A stretch of 64,000 nt of DNA from Chitinophagaceae bacterium (GCA_025360525.1 JANYCA010000138.1:21634-85633); one strand, 5' to 3'. Positions 40,509-50,849 are shown, numbered from the stretch's first letter. Numbers and translations: made by a program. Notes: generated by a model from the letters alone, not told the origin.

Positions 40509-42302
40509 TTAAACGCTATTTAAAAATTCTTCCAGGTTGGTTTCATTAGATACACCCAGCCGCTGCCGTAAGCGCTGTCTTGTTTTGTGTACACTATCTG
40601 GCGAAATACCTTGCATGGAAGCCATTTGCCGGGTAGTGAGTTGTAGGCGGGTAAGTGCCGCCATCCGTTGTTCAGCCACTGTAATATCCGGCACTTTTGT
40701 TTTTAACCGCTGAAAAAACATCGGGTTTATTTTTTCAAATAACTGTTTAAATTTATCCCAGTCTGCCTCAGTTAGAATGGTAAGGCTGCTTAAAGCAGCA
40801 ATGGTATCCTGCTGGCCTGCAAATGAATTATTGTTCTTCATCTGTTGTTCCAGCTTTTCAATAAGGCTGGTTTTTTCAATGATGTTTTGGGTGAACAGTT
40901 CCATTTGTTCCTTAGCAGATGTTATTTCTTTCTCGAGCAATTGTTTTTCCTGTTCAATTTTTATTGTTTTCAGCATTTCCTTTAACCGTTGCCGGTTTAA
41001 CAGTAATAGTGCCAGCACAGAGAAAAAAATAATAGCAGTAATAATGATGTTCCTTGCCAACAGTTGTGCACTTTTTTGCTTGTTTAGATTTTGAATTTCA
41101 AAACGGCTTGTTTTATCATTTAGTTTTGCTTTGGAAATGGCAATGCTGCTGGTGGCCACTTCTTTTTCGAGTGAGTCATTTAGTACATTATAGAGGTCGT
41201 TGTAATAAAAGGCACTGTCATAATTTTTCATTGACTTAAAAACCTGTATAAGGGTATAATAAGTATCACGCAGATAAGTTCCATTTGGCCACAGGCTTAA
41301 AAGTGGTATTGCTGCTCTTGCTTCTGCTAAAGAAACTGCTTTATTTCCCCGGGCCAGGTTCGCCTTTGCCATCCACAGGGAGGCATTGGCTGCTTCATTA
41401 TATTGACTGTTCTTCTTGTTGATTTGATAATTGGATTTGAAAAGAAAATAGGCAGAGTCAAAATTATTTTGTGCGTAAAGTATCCTGCCGATATTGCCCA
41501 AAACCTTTGCAGTCAAAACTGTATCCTTATTTTCTGTTGCTGATATCAATGCCTGTTGATAGCAGGTTTGTGCTGAGTCGTACCGGTTTGTTTTATAAAA
41601 TGAATTGCCCATTGTATTCAAAGCTTCAATTTCATATTTATATGGATTTTTAATACCCTTATCGTAGTTCCTTTTTTTAAATGACGTAATTCCTTTTTTT
41701 GCATTAATGATACATTCGTCATATTCCTCCACCTGATATAGTAGCTCTGCCAGTTCAGTATAAACGTGGGGCTCTACAGGATAACCCTGCGTTTCAAAAA
41801 GCTCTACACCATTTTGGGCGTACATTACCGCCCAGGCTGTTTCACCGAAATGGCGCATTTTTCTTGCCGAATAAAAGCTTACCCACCCAATTGTAATGTC
41901 ATCATTTTCAATGTGGTACACCGCATCAATGGCATCGGCATAGAGTTTCATTAACTGTTCTTTAATTGGTTTTAATGCGATGGATCCCCTGTCTTTATAC
42001 TTGTCGTACCCGGCAAATTTTGCAAAGAGGAAATCTGCTTTCACCATGTTGAAATAAACCCTAAAGTAATACCCCTGTGCATTGGATGACCTATCCAGCG
42101 AATCTAAGAAATGAAATGCCCGGAGAGAATCGGCTTCTATCAGCATTTGGGTGAGGCTTCCCAGGCTGTTTACTTCATTCAACTTTCTTTTAGTTAATAT
42201 GCCAGCCCATTTATCGGGTTCCAGGCCTAGTTTTTTTTGAGCAGGTGCGGTAATGTGAATTGAAAAAAAACAAATAAGGAAAACAAGGCGGCAAATGCTC
42301 AT
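40509..42302 (-). CDS. TPR sensor with membrane helix and LuxR-like HTH
   Basis: A 597-residue protein with a signal peptide (ending TAPAQ), a helical-repeat (TPR) region of about 30-390 (for example EALNTMGNSFYKTNRYDSAQTCYQQ in two parts), one membrane helix (about 407-430), a coiled coil (430-490) and a C-terminal helix-turn-helix, TTRQMASMQGISPDSVHKTR (about 560-580). This one-component design is common in Bacteroidota: the periplasmic TPR part senses, the cytoplasmic HTH binds DNA. A decayed paralog lies directly upstream. Confidence 0.85.
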   Translation of the reverse strand: MSICRLVFLICFFSIHITAPAQKKLGLEPDKWAGILTKRKLNEVNSLGSLTQMLIEADSLRAFHFLDSLDRSSNAQGYYFRVYFNMVKADFLFAKFAGYDKYKDRGSIALKPIKEQLMKLYADAIDAVYHIENDDITIGWVSFYSARKMRHFGETAWAVMYAQNGVELFETQGYPVEPHVYTELAELLYQVEEYDECIINAKKGITSFKKRNYDKGIKNPYKYEIEALNTMGNSFYKTNRYDSAQTCYQQALISATENKDTVLTAKVLGNIGRILYAQNNFDSAYFLFKSNYQINKKNSQYNEAANASLWMAKANLARGNKAVSLAEARAAIPLLSLWPNGTYLRDTYYTLIQVFKSMKNYDSAFYYNDLYNVLNDSLEKEVATSSIAISKAKLNDKTSRFEIQNLNKQKSAQLLARNIIITAIIFFSVLALLLLNRQRLKEMLKTIKIEQEKQLLEKEITSAKEQMELFTQNIIEKTSLIEKLEQQMKNNNSFAGQQDTIAALSSLTILTEADWDKFKQLFEKINPMFFQRLKTKVPDITVAEQRMAALTRLQLTTRQMASMQGISPDSVHKTRQRLRQRLGVSNETNLEEFLNSV

Positions 42303-42360
42303 ATTTTAGTAACCATTAGATTTGATAAAATTAAGAAAAAACATTATTGAAAAGCCAACA

Positions 42361-43253
42361 CTATACCATAACGATTTTTCTTGCATACGTGTGCCACGAA
42401 CGAAGACAAAGAAAAAAAGCATTTACCTGGCCAATATTGCCGCTGATGATTCCGGTATAAGCCCTGTTATCCAGCTCGGCTGACTTAGCCAGCGCCAATT
42501 TGTAATAATGCATGGCAGAATCGTACGCTCCTGCCCGGTGCCAGGCTAGTGCCAGCACATTCAACGTTAACATATTGTAATACTGCGATTTGTTGTTCAT
42601 GGGTGGTACTATATGCAGCAATCGTTCACAATAGCTCTTGCATTTACCATATTCCCTGATATGGTACATTTCATCTGCAATAAAATTATAGTAAGGAAAA
42701 CCGCTTTCGCCAAAAAGCTTTTCATACAATTCAGCACTGTAAGTGCCATACATCACCGCCAATTCTGTATTGCTGGTAATCTTGTTCCAAAGAAAAAAAT
42801 GAAGACTTGTATAGGCTATAAGATACTCATCATTCATCTCGTTAGCTTCTTTCATGGCATCTCTTATTAACTGTTCAATGCCTGTTTCTGAACCGCTTCG
42901 TGGAGAATATAAATTTACAAAGCGAAAATATACATTGGCCCATATATAGTTCGTTCTAATTCTACTATATGGATTTGGGCTACTTTCTTTTTCGGGTAAC
43001 TGCTGTTCAACAGCCACCAGGCAGTTTGTATCGGGGCAATTTTCAATACGATCGATTATAGCAGGGGTGGCAAGGTTTTTTTGTCATCAGAGTCGCTGAG
43101 CTTTTTTATCCACTCCTTTACAGAAATTACTGACACCGGGCCGGCACAATTAGTAGCCGGCCAAACAAGCATTGCAATTGCCAAAATAAATTTAATGAAA
43201 AAGCGGGTTAAAGTAAGTTCCCGATTTTGTACTGGCAATATATAAACGAACAC
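42361..43253 (-). pseudogene. truncated and frameshifted paralog of the TPR-HTH sensor
   Basis: The frame from 43253 has a signal peptide and runs to residue 65; adding one base in the seven-T run at 43076-43082 joins it to the frame ending at 42361 (ATPAIIDRIENCPDTN then VAVEQQLPEKES). The joined product is TPR-like (AWHRAGAYDSAMHYYKLALA) but stops near residue 297, without the membrane helix and HTH of the neighbouring 597-residue protein. So it has both a frameshift and a lost 3' half. A sequencing error in the homopolymer could explain the frameshift but not the truncation. Confidence 0.7.
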
Positions 43254-43355
43254 TATTTAAAATATTCTTGACAAATATTTTGCCCGAAGTATTATCTTTT
43301 AATAACTGAAATTATTGGAAGATATAATTTATTGATTACCAGAAAAGAATTTGCC

Positions 43356-43399
43356 CTGTCCGTTTTTTGTCCGGTGGTTGTCAGGTGTTTGTCCAGCCT
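43356..43399 (+). promoter_or_regulatory. four 11-bp direct repeats upstream of the LytTR gene
   Basis: TGTC-containing units start at exactly 43356, 43367, 43378 and 43389: CTGTCCGTTTT, TTGTCCGGTGG, TTGTCAGGTGT, TTGTCCAGCCT. Spacing equals one helical turn, so a protein could bind all four on one face of the DNA. LytTR-type regulators use direct repeats, and a LytTR gene lies 232 bp downstream, making it a candidate ligand. The array also lies upstream of the divergent TPR pseudogene. The rest of 43254-43432 shows nothing else. Confidence 0.5.
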
Positions 43400-43432
43400 A
43401 AAATTTGTTAAGAGGTTAGTGTTGGGGTATGT

Positions 43433-43603
43433 TTGAAAAAACAAAGACCATTGGCAATTATTAAAAAAAATTTATCGCTACTTATTATCATCCTTGTAAC
43501 CATAGGGTTGATATTACTGGTGATTTGGATATATGACCAGCGTATCCATCACCTTGAAAAAACCATTTCCAGTGCCAAAAAAATGTCGGCATTAATAGCT
43601 TAA
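43433..43603 (+). CDS. putative 56-residue single-helix membrane protein
   Basis: A small frame with a TTG start beginning KKQRPLAIIKKN after the initiator and one strong membrane helix (about 15-34, LSLLIIILVTIGLILLVIWI), then a charged stretch (DQRIHHLEKTISSAKKMS). It ends 27 bp before the LytTR gene on the same strand and follows the 11-bp repeat array. In some LytTR systems a small membrane protein controls the regulator. The non-ATG start and size keep confidence low. Confidence 0.4.
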   Translation: MKKQRPLAIIKKNLSLLIIILVTIGLILLVIWIYDQRIHHLEKTISSAKKMSALIA

Positions 43604-43630
43604 TTACTCAGCAAAAAACATTTTAATAAT

Positions 43631-43987
43631 ATGAAATTTTTAGAGATAGATAAGGTAAATATTCCCTGCCAGATAGAACCTTCCACCATTTTAAGGGTAC
43701 AGGCACAAAGTAGTTATTGTAAAATCTATTTTATTGATCGACGCATGCCGGTGGTTGTATCAAAAGTACTACAACTGGTACAGCAAAATTTGCCAGCAGA
43801 TATGTTTATCCGGGTACACCAGAGCCACCTCTTAAACAGACATTGCATAAAGCAGGTGTCTGGTACTAATACAAAAACCGCTGAATTAACCAATGGCGAA
43901 CTTATTCTGTTTAGCCGCCGTAAGCAAGCTCTGTTGTGCAAAAAGGACGATCTGAAAACACATTTCATTAATCAAGTTTCTTTTTAA
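43631..43987 (+). CDS. stand-alone LytTR DNA-binding protein
   Basis: A 118-residue protein that is nearly only a LytTR domain: ILRVQAQSSYCKIYF, the FIRVHQSHLLNRHCIKQV stretch, and LILFSRRKQALL at the end, matching the beta-rich fold that contacts DNA through loops. There is no receiver domain, so control must come from elsewhere, perhaps the small membrane protein before it. It lies 47 bp upstream of the 2062-residue surface protein gene and may regulate it. Confidence 0.85.
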   Translation: MKFLEIDKVNIPCQIEPSTILRVQAQSSYCKIYFIDRRMPVVVSKVLQLVQQNLPADMFIRVHQSHLLNRHCIKQVSGTNTKTAELTNGELILFSRRKQALLCKKDDLKTHFINQVSF

Positions 43988-44034
43988 ACATTTCATCGGC
44001 TAAAAACAACTACCAAACTATTAAACTAACTTTT

Positions 44035-47000
44035 ATGTTTAAATATTCACTTCGCTCTGCTCTTACAATACTTTGTTTGTTTTTTATTACGGCGCTTCTC
44101 GGGCAGATTTCTAAGGATACGCTATTAACCAGTACGGTACCTCTTTATTGGAATCCGCCGGCTGGCTGTAAATCTTTTTATGTGCAACTGTGGGGTGGTG
44201 GAGCTGGAGGTAACGCCAATTGGCCTTCCGGTCAGTACTTCTACAATGGTACTGGCGGTGGTGGCGGAGGAACTTTTTCGGAAAGCAATCCTTACATCGT
44301 AACACAGGCTATGGTAGGCAATGGTTTTCTTTACAAAGTAGGCCTAGGCGGTGCCCCTAATCAAAACGGCACTAACAGTTATTTTGGAAATGTCTTTGCA
44401 TACGAGGGGAAAACAAGTGGAAATGCCCGGGGTAAATCACCAATAGGTGGAGAAGTAAAGGCTTCCAATTACGGTGGAATTGGCGGACAGAGTTGGAGAA
44501 GTATCTTTGGCGCTATTTGGCATGGAGGGGGTGGAGGATCCGGCCGCACAACTGGAGAAGCAGCAGCAGGGCAGACAGCAGGGGATGGATACCATGGCTA
44601 TGGTGGTGATGGAGCCGGAGGTGGAGGGATGTCAGGGGGAAATCCTGCTTATATTCCAGGTGGCGGTGGGTCAGGCGAACAGACCGGTGCCCGGGGCCAA
44701 ATCAAAGTTTTTTATACATGCGAAAATACAGCAGGGCTAATTGGAAATGCACATACTGTGCCCTCACCGGCAGAATTCCCGGATGGTACTGATTTTATAA
44801 CAGATAGTGTTAGTCCTACAGGGGTTGGAGTTAAATATAGCTGGGAGGATAGTACAATTGGAGGTAAATGGAATATTATCGTTAACGCAACCAATTTGAC
44901 GTATGCAATACCGGCGTCAATACAGCAAGATACCTGGTACCGGAGGAGAATAAATGGTTGTGAAGTGAATAAAAATTTGTCGAATGTTATTAAAATTACT
45001 GTGTTCAGGCAAATCAATTTACAAAGTAATGGAAAGATCGAAGGTAAAGTGTTGACCGATAAAACCAACAGTCCTGTTCCAGGAATAACAATAACCCTTA
45101 TAAGAACTACCCCCTTAAAAGGAAGCCCGGCAAACTATTCCCGTACTACCACAACAGATGACAAAGGAGCCTATACTTTCGAAGGTATATTTTATGGTAA
45201 TCCGGATGTTCAAGCTGGAAACGACTCTGTTAAAGTTTATTACACGGTAACTCCTTCAAGGCAGGGGCACGTTTTTATACCTAAAAGCAAAACTGTTTAT
45301 TTGTCTAGTTCGTCTTATGAAAGGCCTAACATTGATTTCACTGATACTGCAGTATATTCAATTAGTGGCAGGGTTACTCAAAATTGCACTGGTTGTAATG
45401 GTCCTATTTTCAGTTTTGGTGTTGGTAATGCAAAAGTTTCATTAAATACCCCTGGCGTATTCGATCCGTCTACAGATTCGCTGAGCGATAACAATATTGG
45501 ATCATATAGTACGGTAGTAGTTGATCCTAAAACATACACGTTTACTCCATCCTATTTAAATCATAATTTTTCACAAACATCGAAAACATTTAATGTAACA
45601 AATGACACAACCGGAATAGATTTTCTTGATATAACTACCCACCAAATTTCCGGTAAACTTACCGATATAGCAGGTAAGCGAATTGGTTCGGCTGAACTGG
45701 TATTTCAAGGGGTGTATCAACGAAAAAATAAAACTCCAATATCAACTTTTAGAAAGATTAAAAGCATAGGTGCCAATGATAGTACGTATGCCGTAACGTT
45801 GCCAGCAGGTACTTATACAATATCGGTAAATACTTTTACTTGTCCTTATGCTCCCTCTGACCCACGATATGTGTCCGAGGCAGAGGTAAAAGATTTCTTT
45901 AACCTAAAAGCAAAAGAACCACTAATTTATGCAGATACCATTGATATAGTCAGAAATTTGGTTTATCACAGGCCACCTGTTATTGTGATTACCGGTCTTT
46001 TAGATAGTTTCTGTAATAATTCAGACAATACTAAGCCTGGAATCATATTCAAATCTAACATTCGCAAGTATTTTAAAGCAGATATTTTTGAAGGACCAGC
46101 CTCACTCAATAACCGGGTACAAACGAGTAATCCACTATCAGTGGATTCAAGCGCCGCCGATAAAGGAGATTTCTTAAGACTTCTTACCAATGTCACTAAT
46201 CGAACAGCTTCCGGCAATCCGGAAACAATATTTTTGCGCCTGAAAAATGCGGCACCTATGCTTGATACTTTTCTGATACCGGGTGCCCCTAATACCAGTG
46301 CTCCGTATAAAAAGAATTTTGAAGTAAGATATATAGACAATTATGGCAGAGAGGCTACACCACAAATACGAAATGCTACTGTAACAGGAACTTTTAGTCC
46401 GGCATCAACTTTTATAACAGCCTTTCCCGAAAAGCCTTACCTGATTTTACATGCCCCGCCTGGCGACGGGAGTTACAGTTTTTGGAGTATAGGTCAAACG
46501 GCAGAAATATCTTCCCAATTTTCTGTAGCAAAAGATTCCTCCCGAAATGAATTTGCCAGTATTTCTTTTGCTCCAACAGTAGGTATAGAAGCAGGTATTG
46601 TTACTTTCGAAGCCAAAGTGGTTGCAGGTGTAGATTTTAACCGCATTCGTCGTTCCTCAACAGTTACAGGAAAGGAAGAAGTAAGCAGTGTAACTAATAA
46701 TGTTACTTTTCAAACAAAGAAGGACGATAATTTTGTAAAGGGTAACTCTGGCGATGTATATATTGGAGCTGGTAAAAATTATAAAACCGGGTATAGTAGC
46801 ACAGTTGACTTTGATGAAACACAGCCCCCTGGTGGCTGCCTGATAAAAGAGCAAACCGTTTATTTCATGTCTCCAGATAGTTATAGAACTGAGTTTGCAT
46901 ACGCTGAAGATCATATTACCAACTACATTATACCTACCCAACAAAAGTTTGCAGACGAGGCAACGGATGAGCAAAAAAGAAAAGATGCTCTTCAACAGAT

Positions 47001-50000
47001 TAGCATTTGGCAACAAGTGATCAGGAATAATCAGGAGAATAAAAGGGCTGCAAAGTTAAAACTCAACCGCTCCTTCTCTTACGGCGTAATTGTTGAAGAG
47101 TCTCAAACGGGAACGTTGTCTAAAGCAAACACACTCACTTACAATGTATCAATAGATACTTCTGTTGCAATTAAATTAGGCCTTTATTACGCAGGAATAG
47201 GTGGGGATGGTGGTACAGATGTTACTATTAGTGAAACCCAAGGCTATGATGCTGCATCTACTAATACCACCACCACTACAATGGGCTATCACCTGGAAGA
47301 TGATGACAAAGGCGATTTTTATTCCACCGATATTAAAATAGATCCTGTATATGGAACACCAGTATTTGATCTTGTGGCGGGCACCAGTAGTTGTCCTCCG
47401 GAAGAGCGTGCACAAAACAGAGATGTTCCCCAAATTATATCTGGTGATTTACGTTTTGCTAATTTGAAAGTTGATAGCACCTTCACCTTTCCAATTTTGC
47501 TTACCAATAAAAGTGAAAGCAGGGAAGCAAGATTTTATATGCTTTCGGTTGATCCAACCACAAGCAATGGATTAATAATTGGTAAAAACCTTCAAAACGA
47601 CCTTACTACAACATCTGTACAATATTATCTTGAATATAATCAAACCTTACCTGTTGATATTTTTGTTAGAAAAAGTAATCTTGCTAACAAAACACTTTCA
47701 TATTCTAATGTAGAATTTTACCTCACAGATATATGTCAGGTTAATAATGTATTTATTCCAAATTCTATAAGTACTGCCAAAATAACTTTTAACTATGCAA
47801 GCCAGTGCGGGGGAATTACCCTTGCAGCCCCATCAGAAGGTTGGGTGGCAACTGCAGCAAATCCTAATACTGTTCCTGTAACAATGAACGGATATGTCCT
47901 CAATAATATTGATAGCGTGACGCTGGAATATGTAAAATTGGGTTCTAAAATATGGAATACCGGGTTTATTGCTAAAATTGCTGACTTCATAAACCCTACA
48001 AGCTTTACCAGAAATTGGGATATTAGCTCGTTGCCTGATACCGTTTATAACTTACGTTTAAAACTTGTTTGCGTAAACGGAGATATTATATACAGCAATT
48101 ATTCAGGTGGTGTAATTGATAGAAAAATCCCTTTCCTGGTGGGAATACCTCAACCTGTTAGCAAAAAGTATAATCCCGATGCTGGTGAAATTTCCTTTGC
48201 TTATAACGAACTTATAAACAATGCTAACCTTAATTCTGGCGTTGTAGAAATGATTCGCAGATCGAACGGTTTGCCAGTTCCTGTCTCAGTTAGAGAAGAA
48301 AACGGCAAACTGATTATAACGCCAGTAAACAGCCTTGGCACTACGGTTGATAGCTTTCGGGTAATTGTAAAAAACATTGCCGATCTATCCGGTAATATAA
48401 AAACCAAACCAGACACTTCTTACTTTAAACTTGACTTTACCCCGCTTGTTAACTATACAGGTACTAATGTTGCAAAAGTATATGTAACACCAGCGTCCAT
48501 CGCAGAAAACAGTACAGGCAACATGGAACTGCATTTTAAACTGAAGGAAAAAGCAACAAAAATTACTAAGGTTTATTTCAACCTTACAGGTAGTGCAACT
48601 TTCAATACTGATTATACAATTGCTTACGATACCATCCGGCGTAAAGTGTGTGATTCAGGATGTGTTAATCCGGGTTATATCGCTGTGCTAAATCAGTTTT
48701 CAGGGTATCCTGGATTTGTAAATATAGATTCCAGCAAAACAGAAGCAATCATTTATATTAACCCAACTAAAGATGCAGAAGTTGAAACCAGCGAAACGAT
48801 CACCGTTACCCTCCTTAATGGTACAGACTATAAATTACTGGACTCTTTGACTGCAACGGGTACAATCCTTAACTCAAGCCTGCCATGTCCTCCTTCCAAT
48901 ATCTTGTACGTAAATGAAAAGGCAACCGGAAGCAATACGGGGGTAAGCTGGGCAAATGCAATGAAAAGTTTGAAAGAGGCAATCAACACAGCCTGCCCCA
49001 ACGTTACGCAAATATGGGTGACCAAAGGCACTTATAAACCAACAACAAATACCAGCCGGGATTCATCTTTTGTGATGAGAAATAACCTGGCAATTTATGG
49101 AGGGTTTGCAGGTAATGAAACGCTACTTGGTCAGCGTAACATCCGCAACAACCCAACTATTTTAAGCGGAGATATTGGTGTAGCCAATAGTAATGCAGAC
49201 AACTCCTATAATGTTGTCCGAAACATATCAAATGGGCTTAACAATACTTCCATTCTCGATGGGTTTACAGTTACAGGAGGAAATGGTAACGGTGCTGCAT
49301 TCGGTTCTTATGGTGCTGGTATTATTAATGTTAATAGTACACCTTCCTTTTATAATTGTTTAATTATTGGCAACAACGCATTATACTATGGAGGCGGTAT
49401 GTATAACAGTGGTGCAGCTCCCCAGGTGGTAAATAGCGTAATTGCAGGCAATACCGCAGACTATGGTGGTGGTCTGTATAACGAGAGTGCTGCAACCAAA
49501 CTTATCAACTGTAGTTTTTCAGGTAACCTTGCCTTTACCGATGGCGGAGCTGTTGCAACTTATGGAGCAGTAACACCGGTAATCTCCAACAGCATCTTAT
49601 GGGGTAACAGTTCCGGCATACGTAATGCCGGCGGCTCCACACCAGCCATTTCTTATAGTATTGTGCAGGGTGGTTATACTGGTACAGGCAATCTTAACAC
49701 AGATGCGTTGTTTATTGTGCAACCTGCACCGGGCCTTGCCAATGTGGGTGACTTACGCCTGCAAGGCTGTTCGCCAGCCATTAATGTAGGCAACAATGCA
49801 AGTTTACCGGGAGGCATTTCCTTAGATTTGGCGGCCTCCCCCCGTATAGTAAATACTACCATTGATATGGGTGCTTATGAGCGTCAGTCATCGGCGCTCT
49901 CCACTATAATTTATGTGGATATAAATGCTACCGGAAACAATAGTGGTGAAAGCTGGGCCAATGCTTACACCAACCTTGGTAGCGCATTGACAGAACTAAA

Positions 50001-50223
50001 TTTCTGCGGTGTGGGAACTACTATACAAATTGCAGCGGGCACGTATTTCGCACCGATTAATACCGTTTTAAATTTAGATAAACTGAATGCAATCTTATTG
50101 GGTGGCTTTCCAATCGGGGGTGGTATTACCCGAAATCCAGTTGCGAATCCAGTAGTTATAAGAGGTAACGTACAAGTGCTTAAATCTGTTAAGATAGATG
50201 GCATTCGGGTGCAAAAGCAGTAA
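44035..50223 (+). CDS. 2062-residue secreted multidomain surface protein
   Basis: A very large exported protein. Signal peptide (1-23, ending LLGQ); glycine-rich domain (about 30-230, for example GGGAGGNANWPSG); Ig-like region (235-330); carboxypeptidase regulatory-like beta-sandwiches (335-640); a long beta-rich middle; a Calx-beta-like domain (about 1482-1615, with NPTKDAEVETSETITVTL); and parallel beta-helix domains starting near 1622 (LYVNEKATGSNTGVSWANA) and again near 1957 (IYVDINATGNNSGESWANA). The second helix is short. I do not recognise a type IX secretion C-terminal domain, so attachment is unclear. Adhesin or glycan-binding roles are possible. Confidence 0.75.
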   Translation: MFKYSLRSALTILCLFFITALLGQISKDTLLTSTVPLYWNPPAGCKSFYVQLWGGGAGGNANWPSGQYFYNGTGGGGGGTFSESNPYIVTQAMVGNGFLYKVGLGGAPNQNGTNSYFGNVFAYEGKTSGNARGKSPIGGEVKASNYGGIGGQSWRSIFGAIWHGGGGGSGRTTGEAAAGQTAGDGYHGYGGDGAGGGGMSGGNPAYIPGGGGSGEQTGARGQIKVFYTCENTAGLIGNAHTVPSPAEFPDGTDFITDSVSPTGVGVKYSWEDSTIGGKWNIIVNATNLTYAIPASIQQDTWYRRRINGCEVNKNLSNVIKITVFRQINLQSNGKIEGKVLTDKTNSPVPGITITLIRTTPLKGSPANYSRTTTTDDKGAYTFEGIFYGNPDVQAGNDSVKVYYTVTPSRQGHVFIPKSKTVYLSSSSYERPNIDFTDTAVYSISGRVTQNCTGCNGPIFSFGVGNAKVSLNTPGVFDPSTDSLSDNNIGSYSTVVVDPKTYTFTPSYLNHNFSQTSKTFNVTNDTTGIDFLDITTHQISGKLTDIAGKRIGSAELVFQGVYQRKNKTPISTFRKIKSIGANDSTYAVTLPAGTYTISVNTFTCPYAPSDPRYVSEAEVKDFFNLKAKEPLIYADTIDIVRNLVYHRPPVIVITGLLDSFCNNSDNTKPGIIFKSNIRKYFKADIFEGPASLNNRVQTSNPLSVDSSAADKGDFLRLLTNVTNRTASGNPETIFLRLKNAAPMLDTFLIPGAPNTSAPYKKNFEVRYIDNYGREATPQIRNATVTGTFSPASTFITAFPEKPYLILHAPPGDGSYSFWSIGQTAEISSQFSVAKDSSRNEFASISFAPTVGIEAGIVTFEAKVVAGVDFNRIRRSSTVTGKEEVSSVTNNVTFQTKKDDNFVKGNSGDVYIGAGKNYKTGYSSTVDFDETQPPGGCLIKEQTVYFMSPDSYRTEFAYAEDHITNYIIPTQQKFADEATDEQKRKDALQQISIWQQVIRNNQENKRAAKLKLNRSFSYGVIVEESQTGTLSKANTLTYNVSIDTSVAIKLGLYYAGIGGDGGTDVTISETQGYDAASTNTTTTTMGYHLEDDDKGDFYSTDIKIDPVYGTPVFDLVAGTSSCPPEERAQNRDVPQIISGDLRFANLKVDSTFTFPILLTNKSESREARFYMLSVDPTTSNGLIIGKNLQNDLTTTSVQYYLEYNQTLPVDIFVRKSNLANKTLSYSNVEFYLTDICQVNNVFIPNSISTAKITFNYASQCGGITLAAPSEGWVATAANPNTVPVTMNGYVLNNIDSVTLEYVKLGSKIWNTGFIAKIADFINPTSFTRNWDISSLPDTVYNLRLKLVCVNGDIIYSNYSGGVIDRKIPFLVGIPQPVSKKYNPDAGEISFAYNELINNANLNSGVVEMIRRSNGLPVPVSVREENGKLIITPVNSLGTTVDSFRVIVKNIADLSGNIKTKPDTSYFKLDFTPLVNYTGTNVAKVYVTPASIAENSTGNMELHFKLKEKATKITKVYFNLTGSATFNTDYTIAYDTIRRKVCDSGCVNPGYIAVLNQFSGYPGFVNIDSSKTEAIIYINPTKDAEVETSETITVTLLNGTDYKLLDSLTATGTILNSSLPCPPSNILYVNEKATGSNTGVSWANAMKSLKEAINTACPNVTQIWVTKGTYKPTTNTSRDSSFVMRNNLAIYGGFAGNETLLGQRNIRNNPTILSGDIGVANSNADNSYNVVRNISNGLNNTSILDGFTVTGGNGNGAAFGSYGAGIINVNSTPSFYNCLIIGNNALYYGGGMYNSGAAPQVVNSVIAGNTADYGGGLYNESAATKLINCSFSGNLAFTDGGAVATYGAVTPVISNSILWGNSSGIRNAGGSTPAISYSIVQGGYTGTGNLNTDALFIVQPAPGLANVGDLRLQGCSPAINVGNNASLPGGISLDLAASPRIVNTTIDMGAYERQSSALSTIIYVDINATGNNSGESWANAYTNLGSALTELNFCGVGTTIQIAAGTYFAPINTVLNLDKLNAILLGGFPIGGGITRNPVANPVVIRGNVQVLKSVKIDGIRVQKQ

Positions 50224-50363
50224 TGATTTTTTCCCGACTGCATAAGTTCATGCAGGCCGTTTTGCTGCTGTTGCTGAAAATTTCTGTAAAGTGTTAAACA
50301 AAAAGGCTCCGTAAATAGCCAGCTATTAAAGGCAAAAATGCAGGTATAAATCTAAATCACCTA

Positions 50364-50394
50364 AGAGGCTGTCTAAAAAGGGCAGCCTCTTTTT
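50364..50394 (+). terminator. rho-independent terminator after the large surface protein
   Basis: AGAGGCTG (50364-50371) pairs with CAGCCTCT (50383-50390) around an 11-nt loop, followed by a five-T run. It lies about 140 bp past the stop at 50223 and would insulate the Jet operon downstream. Confidence 0.8.
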
Positions 50395-50849
50395 ACCTTG
50401 TAACAAAAAGCACTTTTAACGCTTGTTAATGGCAATACCAATTAAAGATCAACTTTAATTTCATTTCCTCTGAAAAAAATCGCCAAAGAACAAAGTCCAA
50501 AACGATGATGCTATAAAATGCAGAAGCCTCCATTAAATCCAATTAATAGTAAAACAATACAAAATGCAGGGCGTTCAAAATCACCTGGCATCGGTCACTA
50601 CTGCTAATGCTGAGGTAAGCATCAAATTTTAAATTGTTAGGTAACTGGCACAGCATTCAATTTACCCAATTCACCTAAAGCAAATTTGCAATTGGCGAAA
50701 TACAAAAATTAACCGGATGCGTTCTGATTTTAAACAGGATGCCCTTATCTTTACCGCCAGTTGTGGTAGCACTTCCACAAGCAAAACCTCCGCTGCAATG
50801 TTGGGGTTTTTTATTTAACAGCATTGTTTGTTTTACAGATTTAAAAAAG
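50395..50849. other. upstream region of the Jet operon
   Basis: About 450 bp without a convincing gene. It must contain the promoter of the Jet operon. An in-frame ATG at 50739 could extend JetA by 37 residues, but that stretch (MPLSLPPVVVALPQ...) is proline- and hydrophobic-rich and unlike the following domain, so I place it in the untranslated region. Confidence 0.45.

Noticed and set aside
50739..50849. 37-residue N-terminal extension of JetA
   Set aside because: Low-complexity hydrophobic and proline-rich text, unlike the helical protein that begins at Met 50850.
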